Source: Pseudoduganella violacea
GTDB taxonomy: Bacteria > Pseudomonadota > Gammaproteobacteria > Burkholderiales > Burkholderiaceae_D
Length of the DNA: 64,000 bases
Assembly (NCBI RefSeq): GCF_014191875.1
Contig: NZ_JACHXD010000002.1
Location: 186,001 to 250,000, forward strand
Direction: 5' to 3'
This document shows positions 1 to 9,498 of this stretch, piece by piece (within the stretch, counting starts at the first letter, position 1; the number at the start of each line of letters is the position of its first letter). The position numbers were made by a program, and so were the translations under genes. The notes under the pieces were generated by a model. The model did not search any database. It saw nothing but the letters and a program-made list of their open reading frames with translations, and had not been told where the DNA came from.

Positions 1-1815
1 GGCCTGTTCCACGGCGCCATCGGACGCATCCATGCTGATCTGCGATTCGCGCGTCTTATTGCCCACATAGTTGACCATCTGCGCGTAGCCGCTCTGGAAG
101 GTGGCCGTGCCGCCCACCACATTCTTCGATTGCAGGCCGGCCAGGGCCACGCCGTTGCGGTTATCGCCCACGCCATTGACGTTCGGGCCGATGACGAACT
201 GGTCGCCATTGGCCGGCTTGCCCGTGATGCTGACGCTGATGCCGCCAAAGCTGATCTTGGCGCCGTCGGTGAACGGCACCGGCGTGCCGGCCGGGTAGGT
301 GGTCGGGGTGCCGCCACCGGGCGGGGTCACGGTCACGTCCTGGCCGGCCGGGAAGCCGCTCAGGGTATTGGCCGTGCTGTCATAGGTCAGCGGCAGCGGC
401 GCCGTCAGCGCATTGCCCGGCAGCAGATAGGCGGCATCGACGCTGCCTGGATCGATCTTGCCCGTGCCGGTATTGGTGGTCGGCATGCTGGTGGCGATCG
501 GGGCGGCGAGCGCGATCTTGCTGGCATCCTTCAGGGCGACCGACAGGGAGCTGGCGGCCTGGGCCACCGGCCGGATTTCCGCGTGGTCGCCATTGGCCGG
601 CACACCCGTAATGGTGTACTCCACGCCATCGATCATCTGCGGCCCGGTCTGCGGGAACGGCGTGATCGTGGTCTGCTTGCCATCCGAGGCGCGCGTCAGC
701 ACCAGATTGGTGCCGTCGAAATTCATATCGTAGTTGCTGGCCGTGACCTGGGTGCCATCCTTGATGACCGCCTGGATATCCAGGGTGCTGCTGATGGAAT
801 TGCGCTTGTCGTAGCCGACCACCGCCTTGATATCGTTGAAGAAATTGCCGCCTGGCGCGCCTTTCAGGTCAATACCGAGCTGGTGCTGGGAATTGAAGGT
901 GGCGGCCAGGCTGGCGGCGATCTGGCCCAGACGGTTTCCGGCCTGGTCCAGGGCCGTGTTGCGGAACTCCATCAGCCCGCCCAGGCTGCCGCCGGTGAAA
1001 GTGCTTTCCGGCAGCGCGGCGATCTGGTTGGCCGTCTTGTAGCCGATGGCCAGGCGGCTGACATCGGTCGGCGAGGTGGTGACGGTCAGTTCGAAGGGCT
1101 TATTGCCCACCACCATGGGCTGGCCGGTGCCGATCGACACATTGAGCATACTGTTATCGCCCGGCATCACCGTGACCTTGACCCGCTTGTTCAGTTCGGA
1201 AATCAGCTGGTCGCGCTGGTCCAGCAAATCATTGGGCAGGCGCAGCTTGTCGATGGAGAGGCCGGCGATCTCGTTGTTCAAGTCGGCAATCCGGCTGGCA
1301 TAGGTATTGATCTCGTTGACGATGGAGGTGGTCTTGCTGTTGAAGCCATCGCGCAGCTCGTTGAGCCGGCCGGCCATGCCCTGGAAGCGCGAGGCCAGCG
1401 ACTCGGCCGAGGACAGCATGGCTTGGCGCGACGCCACCGAGGAGGGGTTCGAGTTGGCGTCCTGCACGCCCTTGAAGAAATCCTGCAAGGCCGGCGACAG
1501 GCCGGTCGTGGTATCGGCCAGCATATTGTCGATCTGGCTGATCTGGGTGTAGTACTCGGTATAGGCCGACTGCGAGGATTCGGCGTTGAGCACGCGTTTG
1601 TTCAGGAAATCGTCGTAATAGCGCTTGATCTGCGCCACTTCAGTGCCGGTGCCGATGAAGCCCACGCCCGTGTTTTCGCCCGGCGTCGTGCTCTGCACGG
1701 CCACCTGGCGGTGATAGCCCGGTACATTGGCATTGGTAATGTTGTGGCTGGTCGTGGCGAGACCCACCTGGGCCGCCAGCAAACCACTTTGACCGATGCT
1801 GAGAAGACTGGACAT
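1..1815 (-). CDS. flgK: Flagellar hook-filament junction protein FlgK (HAP1), C-terminus beyond window
   Basis: FlgK joins the hook to the filament outside the cell. The frame opens at ATG 1815 (minus) and stays open for 605 codons to base 1 without a stop, so the C-terminal end is cut off by the window. The N-terminus (MSSLLSIGQSGLLAAQVGL, then the TTSHNITNANVPGYHRQ stretch) is the typical D0 helix plus rod-family motif of FlgK. The middle holds the long variable domain rich in Thr, Gly and Asp. It is the last visible gene of the minus-strand flg series, about 100 bases downstream of flgJ, and has its own sigma28-like site at 1842-1868. That fits a late (class III) flgKL unit; flgL would lie outside the window. 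Confidence 0.93.
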   Translation of the reverse strand, partial: MSSLLSIGQSGLLAAQVGLATTSHNITNANVPGYHRQVAVQSTTPGENTGVGFIGTGTEVAQIKRYYDDFLNKRVLNAESSQSAYTEYYTQISQIDNMLADTTTGLSPALQDFFKGVQDANSNPSSVASRQAMLSSAESLASRFQGMAGRLNELRDGFNSKTTSIVNEINTYASRIADLNNEIAGLSIDKLRLPNDLLDQRDQLISELNKRVKVTVMPGDNSMLNVSIGTGQPMVVGNKPFELTVTTSPTDVSRLAIGYKTANQIAALPESTFTGGSLGGLMEFRNTALDQAGNRLGQIAASLAATFNSQHQLGIDLKGAPGGNFFNDIKAVVGYDKRNSISSTLDIQAVIKDGTQVTASNYDMNFDGTNLVLTRASDGKQTTITPFPQTGPQMIDGVEYTITGVPANGDHAEIRPVAQAASSLSVALKDASKIALAAPIATSMPTTNTGTGKIDPGSVDAAYLLPGNALTAPLPLTYDSTANTLSGFPAGQDVTVTPPGGGTPTTYPAGTPVPFTDGAKISFGGISVSITGKPANGDQFVIGPNVNGVGDNRNGVALAGLQSKNVVGGTATFQSGYAQMVNYVGNKTRESQISMDASDGAVEQA

Positions 1816-1841
1816 AATCGTAACTTTCGCTTGTTAATCAG

Positions 1842-1868
1842 TTTACGGCAGAACACGCCGAAACTTGA
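1842..1868 (-). promoter_or_regulatory. Sigma28 (FliA)-type promoter candidate for flgK
   Basis: On the minus strand this reads TCAAGTTT, 11 bases, GCCGTAAA. The enterobacterial FliA consensus is TAAAGTTT-N11-GCCGATAA, so one of eight -35 bases and two of eight -10 bases differ, with exact spacing. It lies 26 bases before the flgK start. FliA control of flgKL is the usual arrangement. No transcript data are visible. Confidence 0.6.
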
Positions 1869-1918
1869 AATGCCGGGCGGCTACAGTGTCCGCCCCTGGG
1901 AAGAACTTGCCCACAGGC

Positions 1919-2806
1919 TCAAGCTAATGTGCGTTTGATAATACTGGTCAATTTGGCAGCGTAGTTCGGGTCGGTGGCGTAGCCGGCGCGCTGCAAGCCC
2001 TGGGCGAACTTGCTGGCGTCGCCCGCGCTGGCCAGCACTTTTTCATAGCGCGGGTTGCCGGTGATGAGCTTGGCGTAATCCTTGAAGCTGTCGGCATAGC
2101 TATCGTAGGCGCGGAAGCGCTCGACCCGGGTCTGGGCCTTGCCGTTGACGTATTCGGTGGTGGTGGCCGTCACCACCTTGCCCTTCCAGTCCGGGCCGGC
2201 CTTGATGCCGAACAGATTATGGCTGGTCGAGCCGTCGCGCTGCTTGATTTCGCGCCGGCCCCAGCCGCTTTCCAGCGCGGCCTGGCCCAGCATGAACTTG
2301 GCCGGGATGCCGGTGGCGCGGCTGGCCTCGTCGGCATGGGCGCCCAGCTTGTCCTGGAAGGCGCGCACATGCGGCAGGGCCGCGCCCTTGCCGCTGGCGA
2401 CGGCGCTGCCGCCCACGGCCTCGATCGATTTCTGCAGGCGCGCGCTGCTGTCCACGCCGCTCTGCAGCTCGGCGCCGCCCGGGAAGGCTGGCGTCCCGCC
2501 CTGCGACAATTGGCGGATCAGCATATCGGCCAGGCCCACGCCCTTCTTGGCGATATTCTGGCTGGTCTGCTGGTCGAGCATGGTGGTAAACATCTTCGTT
2601 TGCTGGCTATCCAGCGGGCCGTCCTGCGGCGTCGCCTCGCGCATGCTCTTCAACATCATATTGACGAACATCGCTTCGAATTGGGTAGCGGCGGTTTTCA
2701 GCGCGTCCGGCGAACCGGCGCGGGCCGACTGGCGCAACTCGCCCATGCCCTTGGTATCGAGGGCAAACTGGCTGGACAGGTCGGCAGTGCTACTTTGGCG
2801 GATCAT
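1919..2806 (-). CDS. flgJ: Flagellar rod assembly protein / muramidase FlgJ
   Basis: FlgJ caps the growing rod and cuts peptidoglycan so the rod can cross the periplasm. The 295-residue product has the N-terminal rod-binding domain at about 40-98 (FEAMFVNMMLKSMREATP). The C-terminal glucosaminidase domain covers about 148-290, with the motif AALESGWG and likely catalytic Glu179. Dual-domain FlgJ of about 300 residues is normal for beta- and gammaproteobacteria. It starts 12 bases after the flgI stop, which indicates one operon. Confidence 0.95.
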   Translation of the reverse strand: MIRQSSTADLSSQFALDTKGMGELRQSARAGSPDALKTAATQFEAMFVNMMLKSMREATPQDGPLDSQQTKMFTTMLDQQTSQNIAKKGVGLADMLIRQLSQGGTPAFPGGAELQSGVDSSARLQKSIEAVGGSAVASGKGAALPHVRAFQDKLGAHADEASRATGIPAKFMLGQAALESGWGRREIKQRDGSTSHNLFGIKAGPDWKGKVVTATTTEYVNGKAQTRVERFRAYDSYADSFKDYAKLITGNPRYEKVLASAGDASKFAQGLQRAGYATDPNYAAKLTSIIKRTLA

Positions 2807-2818
2807 GGCAGCCTCTTG

Positions 2819-3922
2819 TTAAATGATTTCCAGTTCGGCGCGCAGCGAACCCGCGGCCTTCATTGCTTGCAGGATGGCCAGCAAGTCCTGCGGCGACGCG
2901 CCGATCGCGTTCAGCGCCTTGACCACCTCGGCCAGCGAGGCGCCGCCTTTCAGCATCAGCACCTTGCCGCCATCTTTCTTCACATCGACCTGGCTGGTCT
3001 GGGTCACCACGGTCTGGCCGCCCGACAGCGGATTGGGCTGGCTCACCTGCGGCTCGGACGACACCGACACCGTCAGATTGCCGTGCGAGATGGCGCAGGT
3101 TTCCAGGGTCACGGCCTGGTTCATCACCACCGAGCCGGTGCGCGCATTCATGATGACCTTGGCCGCGCCCTGGGCCGGTTTCACGTCCAGGCTCTCCAGC
3201 GTGCCGATGAAGGCCACGCGCAGATCGCTGCTGGACGGCGCCTGCACGCGGATCACGCGGCCGTCGAGCGCATACGCGATGCCGCTGCCGTATTTATCGT
3301 TAATCGCTTGCACCACGCGGCTGGCCGTGGCGAAGTCGGTGGTGTTCAACTCCAGGCGGATCATATTGTCCTGGCCCAGCGAAGTTGGCACGGCGCGCTC
3401 GACCGTGGCGCCGCCCGAGATGCGGCCCACCGACAGGTGATTCACCACCACCGAGCTGCCGCCGGCCTGGGCGCCGACGCCACCGACCAGCACATTGCCC
3501 TGGGCCATGCCATACACCTGGCCGTCCGCGCCTTTGAGCGGGGTCATCAGCAGCGTGCCGCCGCGCAGGCTTTTCGCATTGCCCATGGACGAGACCGTCA
3601 CGTCGAGCAGCTGGCCAGGCTGGGCGAAAGCGGGCAGCGAAGTCGTCACCATCACCGCCGCCACATTCTTCAATTGCAGATTGGTGCCGGGCGGCAGGGC
3701 CACGCCCATCTGCTGCAGCATCGAGGCCACGCTCTGCACCGTGAACGGGGTTTGCGTGGTCTGGTCGCCACTGCCGTCCAGCCCCACCACCAGGCCATAG
3801 CCCAGCAACTGGTTCTGGCGCACGCCGGCGATGCTGGCCAAGTCTTTCAGGCGTTCCGCCTGCGCGCCCGGCGCCAGCAGCAGCGCCGCGCACAGGCCGA
3901 GGATTTTGAGCGTGGTCTTCAT
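2819..3922 (-). CDS. flgI: Flagellar P-ring protein FlgI
   Basis: FlgI polymerises into the P ring around the rod in the peptidoglycan layer. The product is 367 residues with a cleavable signal peptide (lysine start, hydrophobic stretch, cut near AQA-E at about residue 22). The mature part has family features such as LKDLASIAGVRQNQLLGYGLVVGL and GTLLMTPLKGADGQVYGMAQG. Length is typical. Only 2 bases separate it from flgH, so the two ring genes are probably translationally coupled. FlgA, encoded divergently in this window, is its periplasmic chaperone. Confidence 0.96.
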   Translation of the reverse strand: MKTTLKILGLCAALLLAPGAQAERLKDLASIAGVRQNQLLGYGLVVGLDGSGDQTTQTPFTVQSVASMLQQMGVALPPGTNLQLKNVAAVMVTTSLPAFAQPGQLLDVTVSSMGNAKSLRGGTLLMTPLKGADGQVYGMAQGNVLVGGVGAQAGGSSVVVNHLSVGRISGGATVERAVPTSLGQDNMIRLELNTTDFATASRVVQAINDKYGSGIAYALDGRVIRVQAPSSSDLRVAFIGTLESLDVKPAQGAAKVIMNARTGSVVMNQAVTLETCAISHGNLTVSVSSEPQVSQPNPLSGGQTVVTQTSQVDVKKDGGKVLMLKGGASLAEVVKALNAIGASPQDLLAILQAMKAAGSLRAELEII

Positions 3923-3924
3923 GG

Positions 3925-4578
3925 TCAGAAGGGAAGCAGGCTGAGGAAGAAGCGCGACATCATCGCCGACACTTCGGCGCGGTCGATCTGGCTATTCGTG
4001 CGGTATTCGACGCGGGCGTCGGCCACGGCGGTCGACTGCACGGTATTGCCGGCGCCGATCGAGTCAGGATTGACCATGCCCGAGAAGCGGATGAATTCCG
4101 TGCCCTTGTTCATGCCGATCTGCTTTTCGCCGGCCACGATCAGATTGCCGTTCGGCAGCACCTCGACCACGGTGGCGCCGATATTACCGGTGAAGGTATT
4201 GTTGGCGGTCTGGTTGTCGCCATCGGCATACTTGGTGGCGCCGCTGGCCGTGGCGGTGGCGCCGAAGCGGTCCTGCAGCGGGCCGGGCACGCCGAAATTG
4301 ACGCTGCCCGATTTATTGCCGGTGCTGCTGCCGTTTTTCACCGCCGAGGTGCGCTCGGTGATGACAATATTGATCAGATCGCCAACCTGGCGCGCGCGCC
4401 GGTCTTCGAAGTGGGGACGGTAGCCGTTGACCTGGAAGATGGCGCCGTTGGCCGGGGCCGGCATCTGGGCCGCCGTCAGCGGCCGCGCCGTGGTCGGCCC
4501 CTGCACGATGGAAGTGGGGGCGACGCTGCAGCCGGCCAGCAGGGCCGCGGCGGCAAGGACGGTGTACGCGGTTTTCAT
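3925..4578 (-). CDS. flgH: Flagellar L-ring lipoprotein FlgH
   Basis: FlgH forms the outer-membrane L ring. The product is 217 residues and begins with a lipoprotein signal; the lipobox LLAGC places the acylated cysteine at residue 17. Family features follow, including a GAIFQ element, DLINIVITERTSA, a Gly/Ser/Asn-rich middle, and EFIRFSGMVNPDSI near the end. It lies between flgG (10 bases) and flgI (2 bases) in the minus-strand flg operon. Confidence 0.96.
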   Translation of the reverse strand: MKTAYTVLAAAALLAGCSVAPTSIVQGPTTARPLTAAQMPAPANGAIFQVNGYRPHFEDRRARQVGDLINIVITERTSAVKNGSSTGNKSGSVNFGVPGPLQDRFGATATASGATKYADGDNQTANNTFTGNIGATVVEVLPNGNLIVAGEKQIGMNKGTEFIRFSGMVNPDSIGAGNTVQSTAVADARVEYRTNSQIDRAEVSAMMSRFFLSLLPF

Positions 4579-4588
4579 GCAAACTCCT

Positions 4589-5371
4589 TTACAGCTGGGA
4601 CAGTTTTTGCAGCATCTGGTCCGAGGTCGTGATGGCCTTGCTGTTGATCTCGTAGGCGCGCTGGGTCTGGATCATATTCACCATCTCCTCCACCACGTTC
4701 ACATTCGACACCTCGACATAGCCCTGCAGGATCAGGCCGGTGCCATTGGTGCCTGGCTGGTTGCTCTGGGCCGCGCCCGAGGCGCCCGTTTCCACGTACA
4801 GGTTCTCGCCGCGCGACTCCAGGCCCGTGGGATTGATGAAGGTGGCCAGCTGGATGCTGCCGATCTGCTGCGCCGCGATCTGGCCCTCGATCTTGGCCGA
4901 CACGGTGCCGTCGCGGCCGACCGTGATTTCCTTGGCATTGATGGGGATGGTGATGGCCGGCTGCAGGGGGAAACCGCTGGACGTGACCATCTGGCCATTA
5001 TTGTCGCGCTGGAAGGAACCGTCGCGGGTGTACGCCGTGGTGCCGTCGGGCAGCAGCACATTGAAAAAGCCCGGGCCGTTCACCATCAAGTCCTTGTCGT
5101 TGCCAGTGGACTGGGGATTGCCCTGGGTGTGGATGCGCTCGATGGCCACCGGACGCACGCCCGTGCCTTGCTGCATGCCCGAAGGCAGTTGGGTCTGCTG
5201 CGACGATTGGCCGCCGGGCTGGCGGATATTCTGGTACAGCAAGTCTTCGAAGACGGCGCGCGATTTCTTGAAGCCGTTGGTGCTGACGTTGGCCAGGTTG
5301 TTGGACACCACGTCCATCTGCGTCTGCATGGCCTCCATGCCGGTCTTGGCAATCCATAAGGAACGGATCAT
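4589..5371 (-). CDS. flgG: Flagellar distal rod protein FlgG
   Basis: FlgG builds the distal rod. The product is 260 residues, the usual length. The N-terminus carries the rod-family signature around [20 protein letters not shown], the middle has [22 protein letters not shown], and the C-terminus ends in the paired helix [20 protein letters not shown]. It lies 70 bases after flgF and 10 bases before flgH in transcription order. Confidence 0.97.
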   Translation of the reverse strand: MIRSLWIAKTGMEAMQTQMDVVSNNLANVSTNGFKKSRAVFEDLLYQNIRQPGGQSSQQTQLPSGMQQGTGVRPVAIERIHTQGNPQSTGNDKDLMVNGPGFFNVLLPDGTTAYTRDGSFQRDNNGQMVTSSGFPLQPAITIPINAKEITVGRDGTVSAKIEGQIAAQQIGSIQLATFINPTGLESRGENLYVETGASGAAQSNQPGTNGTGLILQGYVEVSNVNVVEEMVNMIQTQRAYEINSKAITTSDQMLQKLSQL

Positions 5372-5441
5372 GTGCTTTCTCCTTGAGGCCGGCGGTGCGC
5401 GCCAAGCCAGTTTTCATGGAGACATTATGCCGCTGCCAAGG

Positions 5442-6185
5442 TCAATTCAAAGCGAGGATCTGGGTAGCTTTCGCCGCGTTATTCTCGGCATTCTTCAACA
5501 AGCTCATTTGCGTCTCGAACGAGCGCGCCAGCGCGATCATGCTCACCATGGCGTCGACCGGGTTGACATTGCTGCCCTCGACCGCACCGTCGACCAGGCG
5601 CACATTCTGGTCGACATCGGCCGGCTGGCCCGACTGCAGGCGGAACAGGCCGTCATCGCCGCGCAGCAGCTCGGCCGGCGGCGGATTGACCAGCTTGATG
5701 CGCCCCAGCACATTCGAGGGGCCGGGCTGGGTCTGCACGGTGCTGATGGCCGACACCGTGCCGTCCGAGGCGATGGAAATTTCGCTGTCGGGCGGAATCG
5801 CGATCGGCCCGTTTTCGCCAATCAGATTATGCCCGGCACGTGTCTGCAGCAAGCCATTGGTGCTGACTTTCAGGCTGCCGCTGCGCGTATACGCTTCCGA
5901 ACCATCGGGCGACTGCACCGCCAGCCAGCCTTCGCCGCGCATGGCCACGTCGAGCGGGTTGGCCGTGGTCTGGATCGGGCCGGGGCGGAAATCCGTGCCC
6001 ACTGTGGAATCGACTACGAAGGTGCGCGTCGGCAGGCCTTCCGACACCACGGGCACGGCGCGGAAGGAATCGAGCTGGGCGCGAAAGCCGGTGGTGGTGG
6101 CGTTGGCCAGATTGTTCGAGGTGGTGGCCTGCTGGTCCAGGATGTGCCTGGCGCCGGTCATGGCGGTGTAAATCAGTCGGTCCAT
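5442..6185 (-). CDS. flgF: Flagellar proximal rod protein FlgF
   Basis: FlgF is one of the proximal rod subunits. The product is 247 residues and starts MDRLIYTAMTGARHILDQQ, typical of FlgF. The rod-family motif TSNNLANATTTGFRAQ and the C-terminal GSNVNPVDAMVSMIALARSFE helix are present. The order flgE, flgF, flgG is canonical, and it lies 68 bases after the flgE stop. Confidence 0.96.
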   Translation of the reverse strand: MDRLIYTAMTGARHILDQQATTSNNLANATTTGFRAQLDSFRAVPVVSEGLPTRTFVVDSTVGTDFRPGPIQTTANPLDVAMRGEGWLAVQSPDGSEAYTRSGSLKVSTNGLLQTRAGHNLIGENGPIAIPPDSEISIASDGTVSAISTVQTQPGPSNVLGRIKLVNPPPAELLRGDDGLFRLQSGQPADVDQNVRLVDGAVEGSNVNPVDAMVSMIALARSFETQMSLLKNAENNAAKATQILALN

Positions 6186-6253
6186 AAAAAGCTCCGAAAG
6201 CGGCGCGCGGCCCGGGGAAGGCGCCGCCCTCCCCTACCGCGCCGACGCCGGGT

Positions 6254-7792
6254 TTAACGCAGGTTGACCAGGGTCTGCATGATCGAGTCCTGGGTCTTGA
6301 TGGTCTGCGCATTGGCCTGGTAGACGCGCTGGGCGGTGATCATATTCACCAGCTCCCTGGTCAGATCCACGTTCGACACTTCGACCGAGGACGAGCGCAG
6401 CTTGCCCATCTTGCCGTCGCCCGGCACGCCGACCTGGGGGGCGCCCGAGGCCGAGCTTTCGGCCCAGGCATTGTTACCGAGTGGAACCAGGCCATCCGGG
6501 CTGGCGAAATTAGCCAGCACGATCTGCGCCAGCGGGCGCGACTTGCCGTTGCTGTACTGGCCGATAATGACGCCCTTCTCATCCGCGGCAAAGCGCTCCA
6601 GGCTGCCCGCGGAATACCCGTCCTGGGTACTGGCTTTCTCGCTGGTGGGCGCGCCGTATTGCGTGGTGCCGGCAAAGTCGACCTTGATCGTCATCGGCTG
6701 CACCGAGCCGAGGTCGGGGAAGATGGGCAGGCTCACCGTCAGCGGCAGTTTTTGCGGCGGCGTCAGCGCCGCCATTGCCGTCAAGTCCATGGCGCCAGAG
6801 CGGTCAAACACCAAGGTGCTCTGCTTCACCGCCGGCACCATGAAGGCCGTGGCCATGGTGGCGCCGATTTCATCCGGATTGGTATTGCCACGGTTGCCGA
6901 TATTGGTCGCAGGGTCTTTCCACATCGCATTCAGCTTGGTGACATCGGCCCCGGGATCAATGGCCAGTATGGCGGCTTCCAATGCCTCCCCCAGAGCGTT
7001 AGCATAGCCAATATTTGCCGCCAGAATATCACCTTGGGGCACGGCGACGACGGCGTCATAATATGCCTGACGGGCCAATTTAACCGGGTCAGTAGCGGCA
7101 GCATCGGCCAGCACCTTCTGCGTCTGCAACTCCACCCCATCGTTGGACATATACACGTCCCAGGTATTGGGTGCCGTCTTCACATAATAGACGCCCATCA
7201 CGTGGGCGTTACCCAGACTATCGTACACATTCAGCGAGGTCTGCTTGTTGAAGCTTGTCGGATCGGTCGGACTAAAAGGGGTCTTGACGGGCAGCTCGTC
7301 CCTCGAATTCAGGTTGATGGAGAAGTTGGCGTTATCCGTCGGCTTCGGTTTCAAGTCGGAGCTGTCGATCACCAGCGGCACCGGCGCGCCGGACAGGATC
7401 ACCCCATCCTTATTGGCCAGATAGCCCGTCACCTGGGCGCCCTGGGCATTGATGATGCCGCCGTTTTTGTCGAGCAGGAACTGGCCATTGCGCGAGTACT
7501 GGACGGCGCCGTTGACCACGGTGCGGAAGAAGCCGCCGCCATTGATGGAAATATCGAGCGGATTATTGGTCGTTTCAATACCGCCCTGGGTGAATTGCTG
7601 CGCCAGCCGCGCGACCGACACGCCGATGCCGGGATTGTTGCCGCTCACCCCATTCAGCGAGTTCGCGTACAGGTCGGCGAACTGGGCCACCGACCCTTTG
7701 AAGCCGACGGTGCTGGCATTGGCGATATTGTTGCCGATCGTTTTGAGCGATATATCTGCGGCGTTCAGACCGCTGAGACCTTGTTGAAACAT
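6254..7792 (-). CDS. flgE: Flagellar hook protein FlgE with extra central helical segment
   Basis: FlgE polymerises into the hook. The N-terminal D0 helix and motif (LSGLNAADISLKTIGNNIAN, then STVGFKGS) and the C-terminal SSVEVSNVDLTRELVNMITA are clear. At 512 residues it is about 100 longer than common FlgE proteins of about 400-420. The excess sits at about residues 224-324 (6821-7123), between the DGVELQ strand and the STLVFDRSG strand of the outer domain. This segment is rich in Ala, Asp and Asn and looks helical, and its codons appear less GC-biased than the flanks. The gene lies 28 bases after flgD. Confidence 0.95.
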   Translation of the reverse strand: MFQQGLSGLNAADISLKTIGNNIANASTVGFKGSVAQFADLYANSLNGVSGNNPGIGVSVARLAQQFTQGGIETTNNPLDISINGGGFFRTVVNGAVQYSRNGQFLLDKNGGIINAQGAQVTGYLANKDGVILSGAPVPLVIDSSDLKPKPTDNANFSINLNSRDELPVKTPFSPTDPTSFNKQTSLNVYDSLGNAHVMGVYYVKTAPNTWDVYMSNDGVELQTQKVLADAAATDPVKLARQAYYDAVVAVPQGDILAANIGYANALGEALEAAILAIDPGADVTKLNAMWKDPATNIGNRGNTNPDEIGATMATAFMVPAVKQSTLVFDRSGAMDLTAMAALTPPQKLPLTVSLPIFPDLGSVQPMTIKVDFAGTTQYGAPTSEKASTQDGYSAGSLERFAADEKGVIIGQYSNGKSRPLAQIVLANFASPDGLVPLGNNAWAESSASGAPQVGVPGDGKMGKLRSSSVEVSNVDLTRELVNMITAQRVYQANAQTIKTQDSIMQTLVNLR

Positions 7793-7820
7793 GCTATTCC
7801 CCTCTTCAGTATGGGCTGGC

Positions 7821-8507
7821 TTACAACACTTGCTTGATATCGTCCATCGTCAGCGTGCCGACGTTGGGGATGTTTAATTTGATGCCGGCGGCGCCGGTCG
7901 AGACGCTGGCCACCGTGCCGAAGGTCAGCGCGGCGGCATCCTTGAGCTTGGCGCCGCCGGTGGTGGCGGTGACGGCGATGCGGTAGGCGCCGTCGGGCGC
8001 TTTCTTGCCGTCGGCCAAGGTGCCGTCCCACACCAGAGGCATGGTGCCCGCCTTGACACTCTTCATGTCGATGACGTGGATGGCCTTGCCGCTGCTGTCC
8101 TTGATCTCGATCTGCACCTGATCGGCGGCCGTGCCCATATCGATGCCAAAGACCGCCTTGCCGCCCGCCAGTTGCAGGGCCGAGCCGGGCACCAGCACAC
8201 CGTGGTTGATCATATTCGTGGCCGCCAGCGAGGCCGACGCCTTGTAATCGCCGCGCAGCGAATCGAGGGTGGCGTTGAGCTTGTTCACGCCACTCACCGT
8301 TTGCAGCTGTGCCAGCTGGCTGGTGATCTGGGCATTGTCCATCGGGTTCAGCGGATCCTGGTTTTTCAGCTGGGTCAGCAGCAGGGTCATGAACTTGTCC
8401 TGGTCTGCCTTGGTGCTGTCGGTCGCCGTCGCCTTTTTTGGGTTGACGGCGTTCATCAGCGTGCCCGACGGGCCGCCCTGCATGGTGTTGGAGGTATCGA
8501 CTGCCAT
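7821..8507 (-). CDS. flgD: Flagellar hook cap protein FlgD
   Basis: FlgD is the scaffold that caps the hook while FlgE subunits are added, and is then discarded. The product is 228 residues. The conserved N-terminal segment KFMTLLLTQLKNQDPLNP followed by NAQITSQLAQLQTVSG marks the family. The C-terminal half has the FlgD Ig-like/tudor pattern (LVWDGTLADGKKAPDGAYRI). It lies 13 bases after flgC. Confidence 0.96.
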   Translation of the reverse strand: MAVDTSNTMQGGPSGTLMNAVNPKKATATDSTKADQDKFMTLLLTQLKNQDPLNPMDNAQITSQLAQLQTVSGVNKLNATLDSLRGDYKASASLAATNMINHGVLVPGSALQLAGGKAVFGIDMGTAADQVQIEIKDSSGKAIHVIDMKSVKAGTMPLVWDGTLADGKKAPDGAYRIAVTATTGGAKLKDAAALTFGTVASVSTGAAGIKLNIPNVGTLTMDDIKQVL

Positions 8508-8520
8508 GATGGTCTTCCGG

Positions 8521-8925
8521 TTACTGACCGATGGTCAGGGTTTTCAAGAGCAGCGACTTGGCTGCGTTCATCGTTTCGACATTGGTCTGGTAAGAGCGCG
8601 AGGCCGACAGCATATTCACCATCTCGTCGACCACGTTCACATTCGGCATGGTCACATAGCCCTTCTCGTCGGCCAGCGGGTGCTTGGGGTCGTACACCTG
8701 CTTCATCGGCCCCGGATCTTCCACCACGCGCTGCACCTTGACACCGGTCGAGGCGTTATTCGCCGACGGTGTCGCTTCGAACACCACCTGCTTGGCGCGG
8801 TAGGCTTCGCCCGTGGCGCTGGTGGAACTGTCGGCATTGGCCAGATTGGAGGCGACCACGTTCAGGCGCTGGGCCTGGGCGCTCATGGCCGAACCGGAAA
8901 CATTAAAAATACTGAACAGCGACAT
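8521..8925 (-). CDS. flgC: Flagellar proximal rod protein FlgC
   Basis: FlgC is a proximal rod subunit. The 134-residue product has the rod-family N-terminus ([19 protein letters not shown]) and the C-terminal helix [23 protein letters not shown]. Length is typical. Its ATG lies 2 bases after the flgB stop, so the two are likely translationally coupled. Confidence 0.96.
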   Translation of the reverse strand: MSLFSIFNVSGSAMSAQAQRLNVVASNLANADSSTSATGEAYRAKQVVFEATPSANNASTGVKVQRVVEDPGPMKQVYDPKHPLADEKGYVTMPNVNVVDEMVNMLSASRSYQTNVETMNAAKSLLLKTLTIGQ

Positions 8926-8927
8926 GA

Positions 8928-9338
8928 TTATTGCCCTCCCTGGATGGCCGCCAGCAAGCCTTTGATCTGGGAATTGATGAAGGTGACGCCGGCCTCGTAG
9001 CGCAGCGCATTGTCGGCGAACTGGTTGCGCTCGACATCCATATCGACGGTATTGCCGTCGACCGCCCCCTGCACCACGCCGCGGTAGAGCAGCGGGGTGC
9101 CGTCCGCCAGCGCCTGGCCCGGCTGCAGCGGATTCGGATAATGTTTTTTTGCCGTCGTGTTCAGCGCGGCCTTGTTGTCCATGGCGCCCTGCAGGGCGCT
9201 GGCAAAGTCGATGTCGCGCGCCTTGTAATTCGGCGTATCGGCATTGGCGATATTCGACGCGAGCACGGTCTGGCGCTGCGAGCGCAAGCTCAGCACGGTC
9301 TCGTTAAAGCGCAAATGTTCGTCAAGTTTCCCTAGCAT
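8928..9338 (-). CDS. flgB: Flagellar proximal rod protein FlgB
   Basis: FlgB is the first gene of the minus-strand rod/hook operon. The 136-residue product has the rod-family motif [21 protein letters not shown] and the C-terminal [23 protein letters not shown] split over the usual helix. A ribosome binding site (GGAG) lies about 8 bases before the ATG. A sigma54-type site 54-69 bases upstream could drive the operon. flgA is divergent. Confidence 0.96.
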   Translation of the reverse strand: MLGKLDEHLRFNETVLSLRSQRQTVLASNIANADTPNYKARDIDFASALQGAMDNKAALNTTAKKHYPNPLQPGQALADGTPLLYRGVVQGAVDGNTVDMDVERNQFADNALRYEAGVTFINSQIKGLLAAIQGGQ

Positions 9339-9392
9339 GGTGGCTCCACTGAAAATCCGGTGATGACAGCATCGATCTTACGTTCACGGCCG

Positions 9393-9407
9393 GCAAATGG
9401 ATCGCCA
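9393..9407 (-). promoter_or_regulatory. Sigma54 (-24/-12) promoter candidate for the flgB operon
   Basis: On the minus strand the site reads TGGCGATCCATTTGC. It has the invariant GG and GC dinucleotides of the RpoN consensus TGGCAC-N5-TTGC at exactly the required spacing, with TTGC intact. The predicted transcript would start near 9381, leaving about 43 bases before flgB. Sigma54 control of rod and hook operons is known for polar flagella with FlhF/FlhG (for example FleQ-controlled systems). The activator is not in the window. Confidence 0.55.
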
Positions 9408-9498
9408 GAGAAAGGCCGGCTTTCCCATCCTATTCCCCGTTTTCGCGGCGCGCGGGCCCACCTATCATGGCAGCATTCTCATCTTGTCCTTGCCCGCC

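Noticed and set aside
130-4423. Long open frames on the plus strand opposite flgK, flgJ, flgI and flgH
   Set aside because: They are shadows caused by high GC content. They lack ribosome binding sites and show no family features, while the minus-strand proteins are clear flagellar components.
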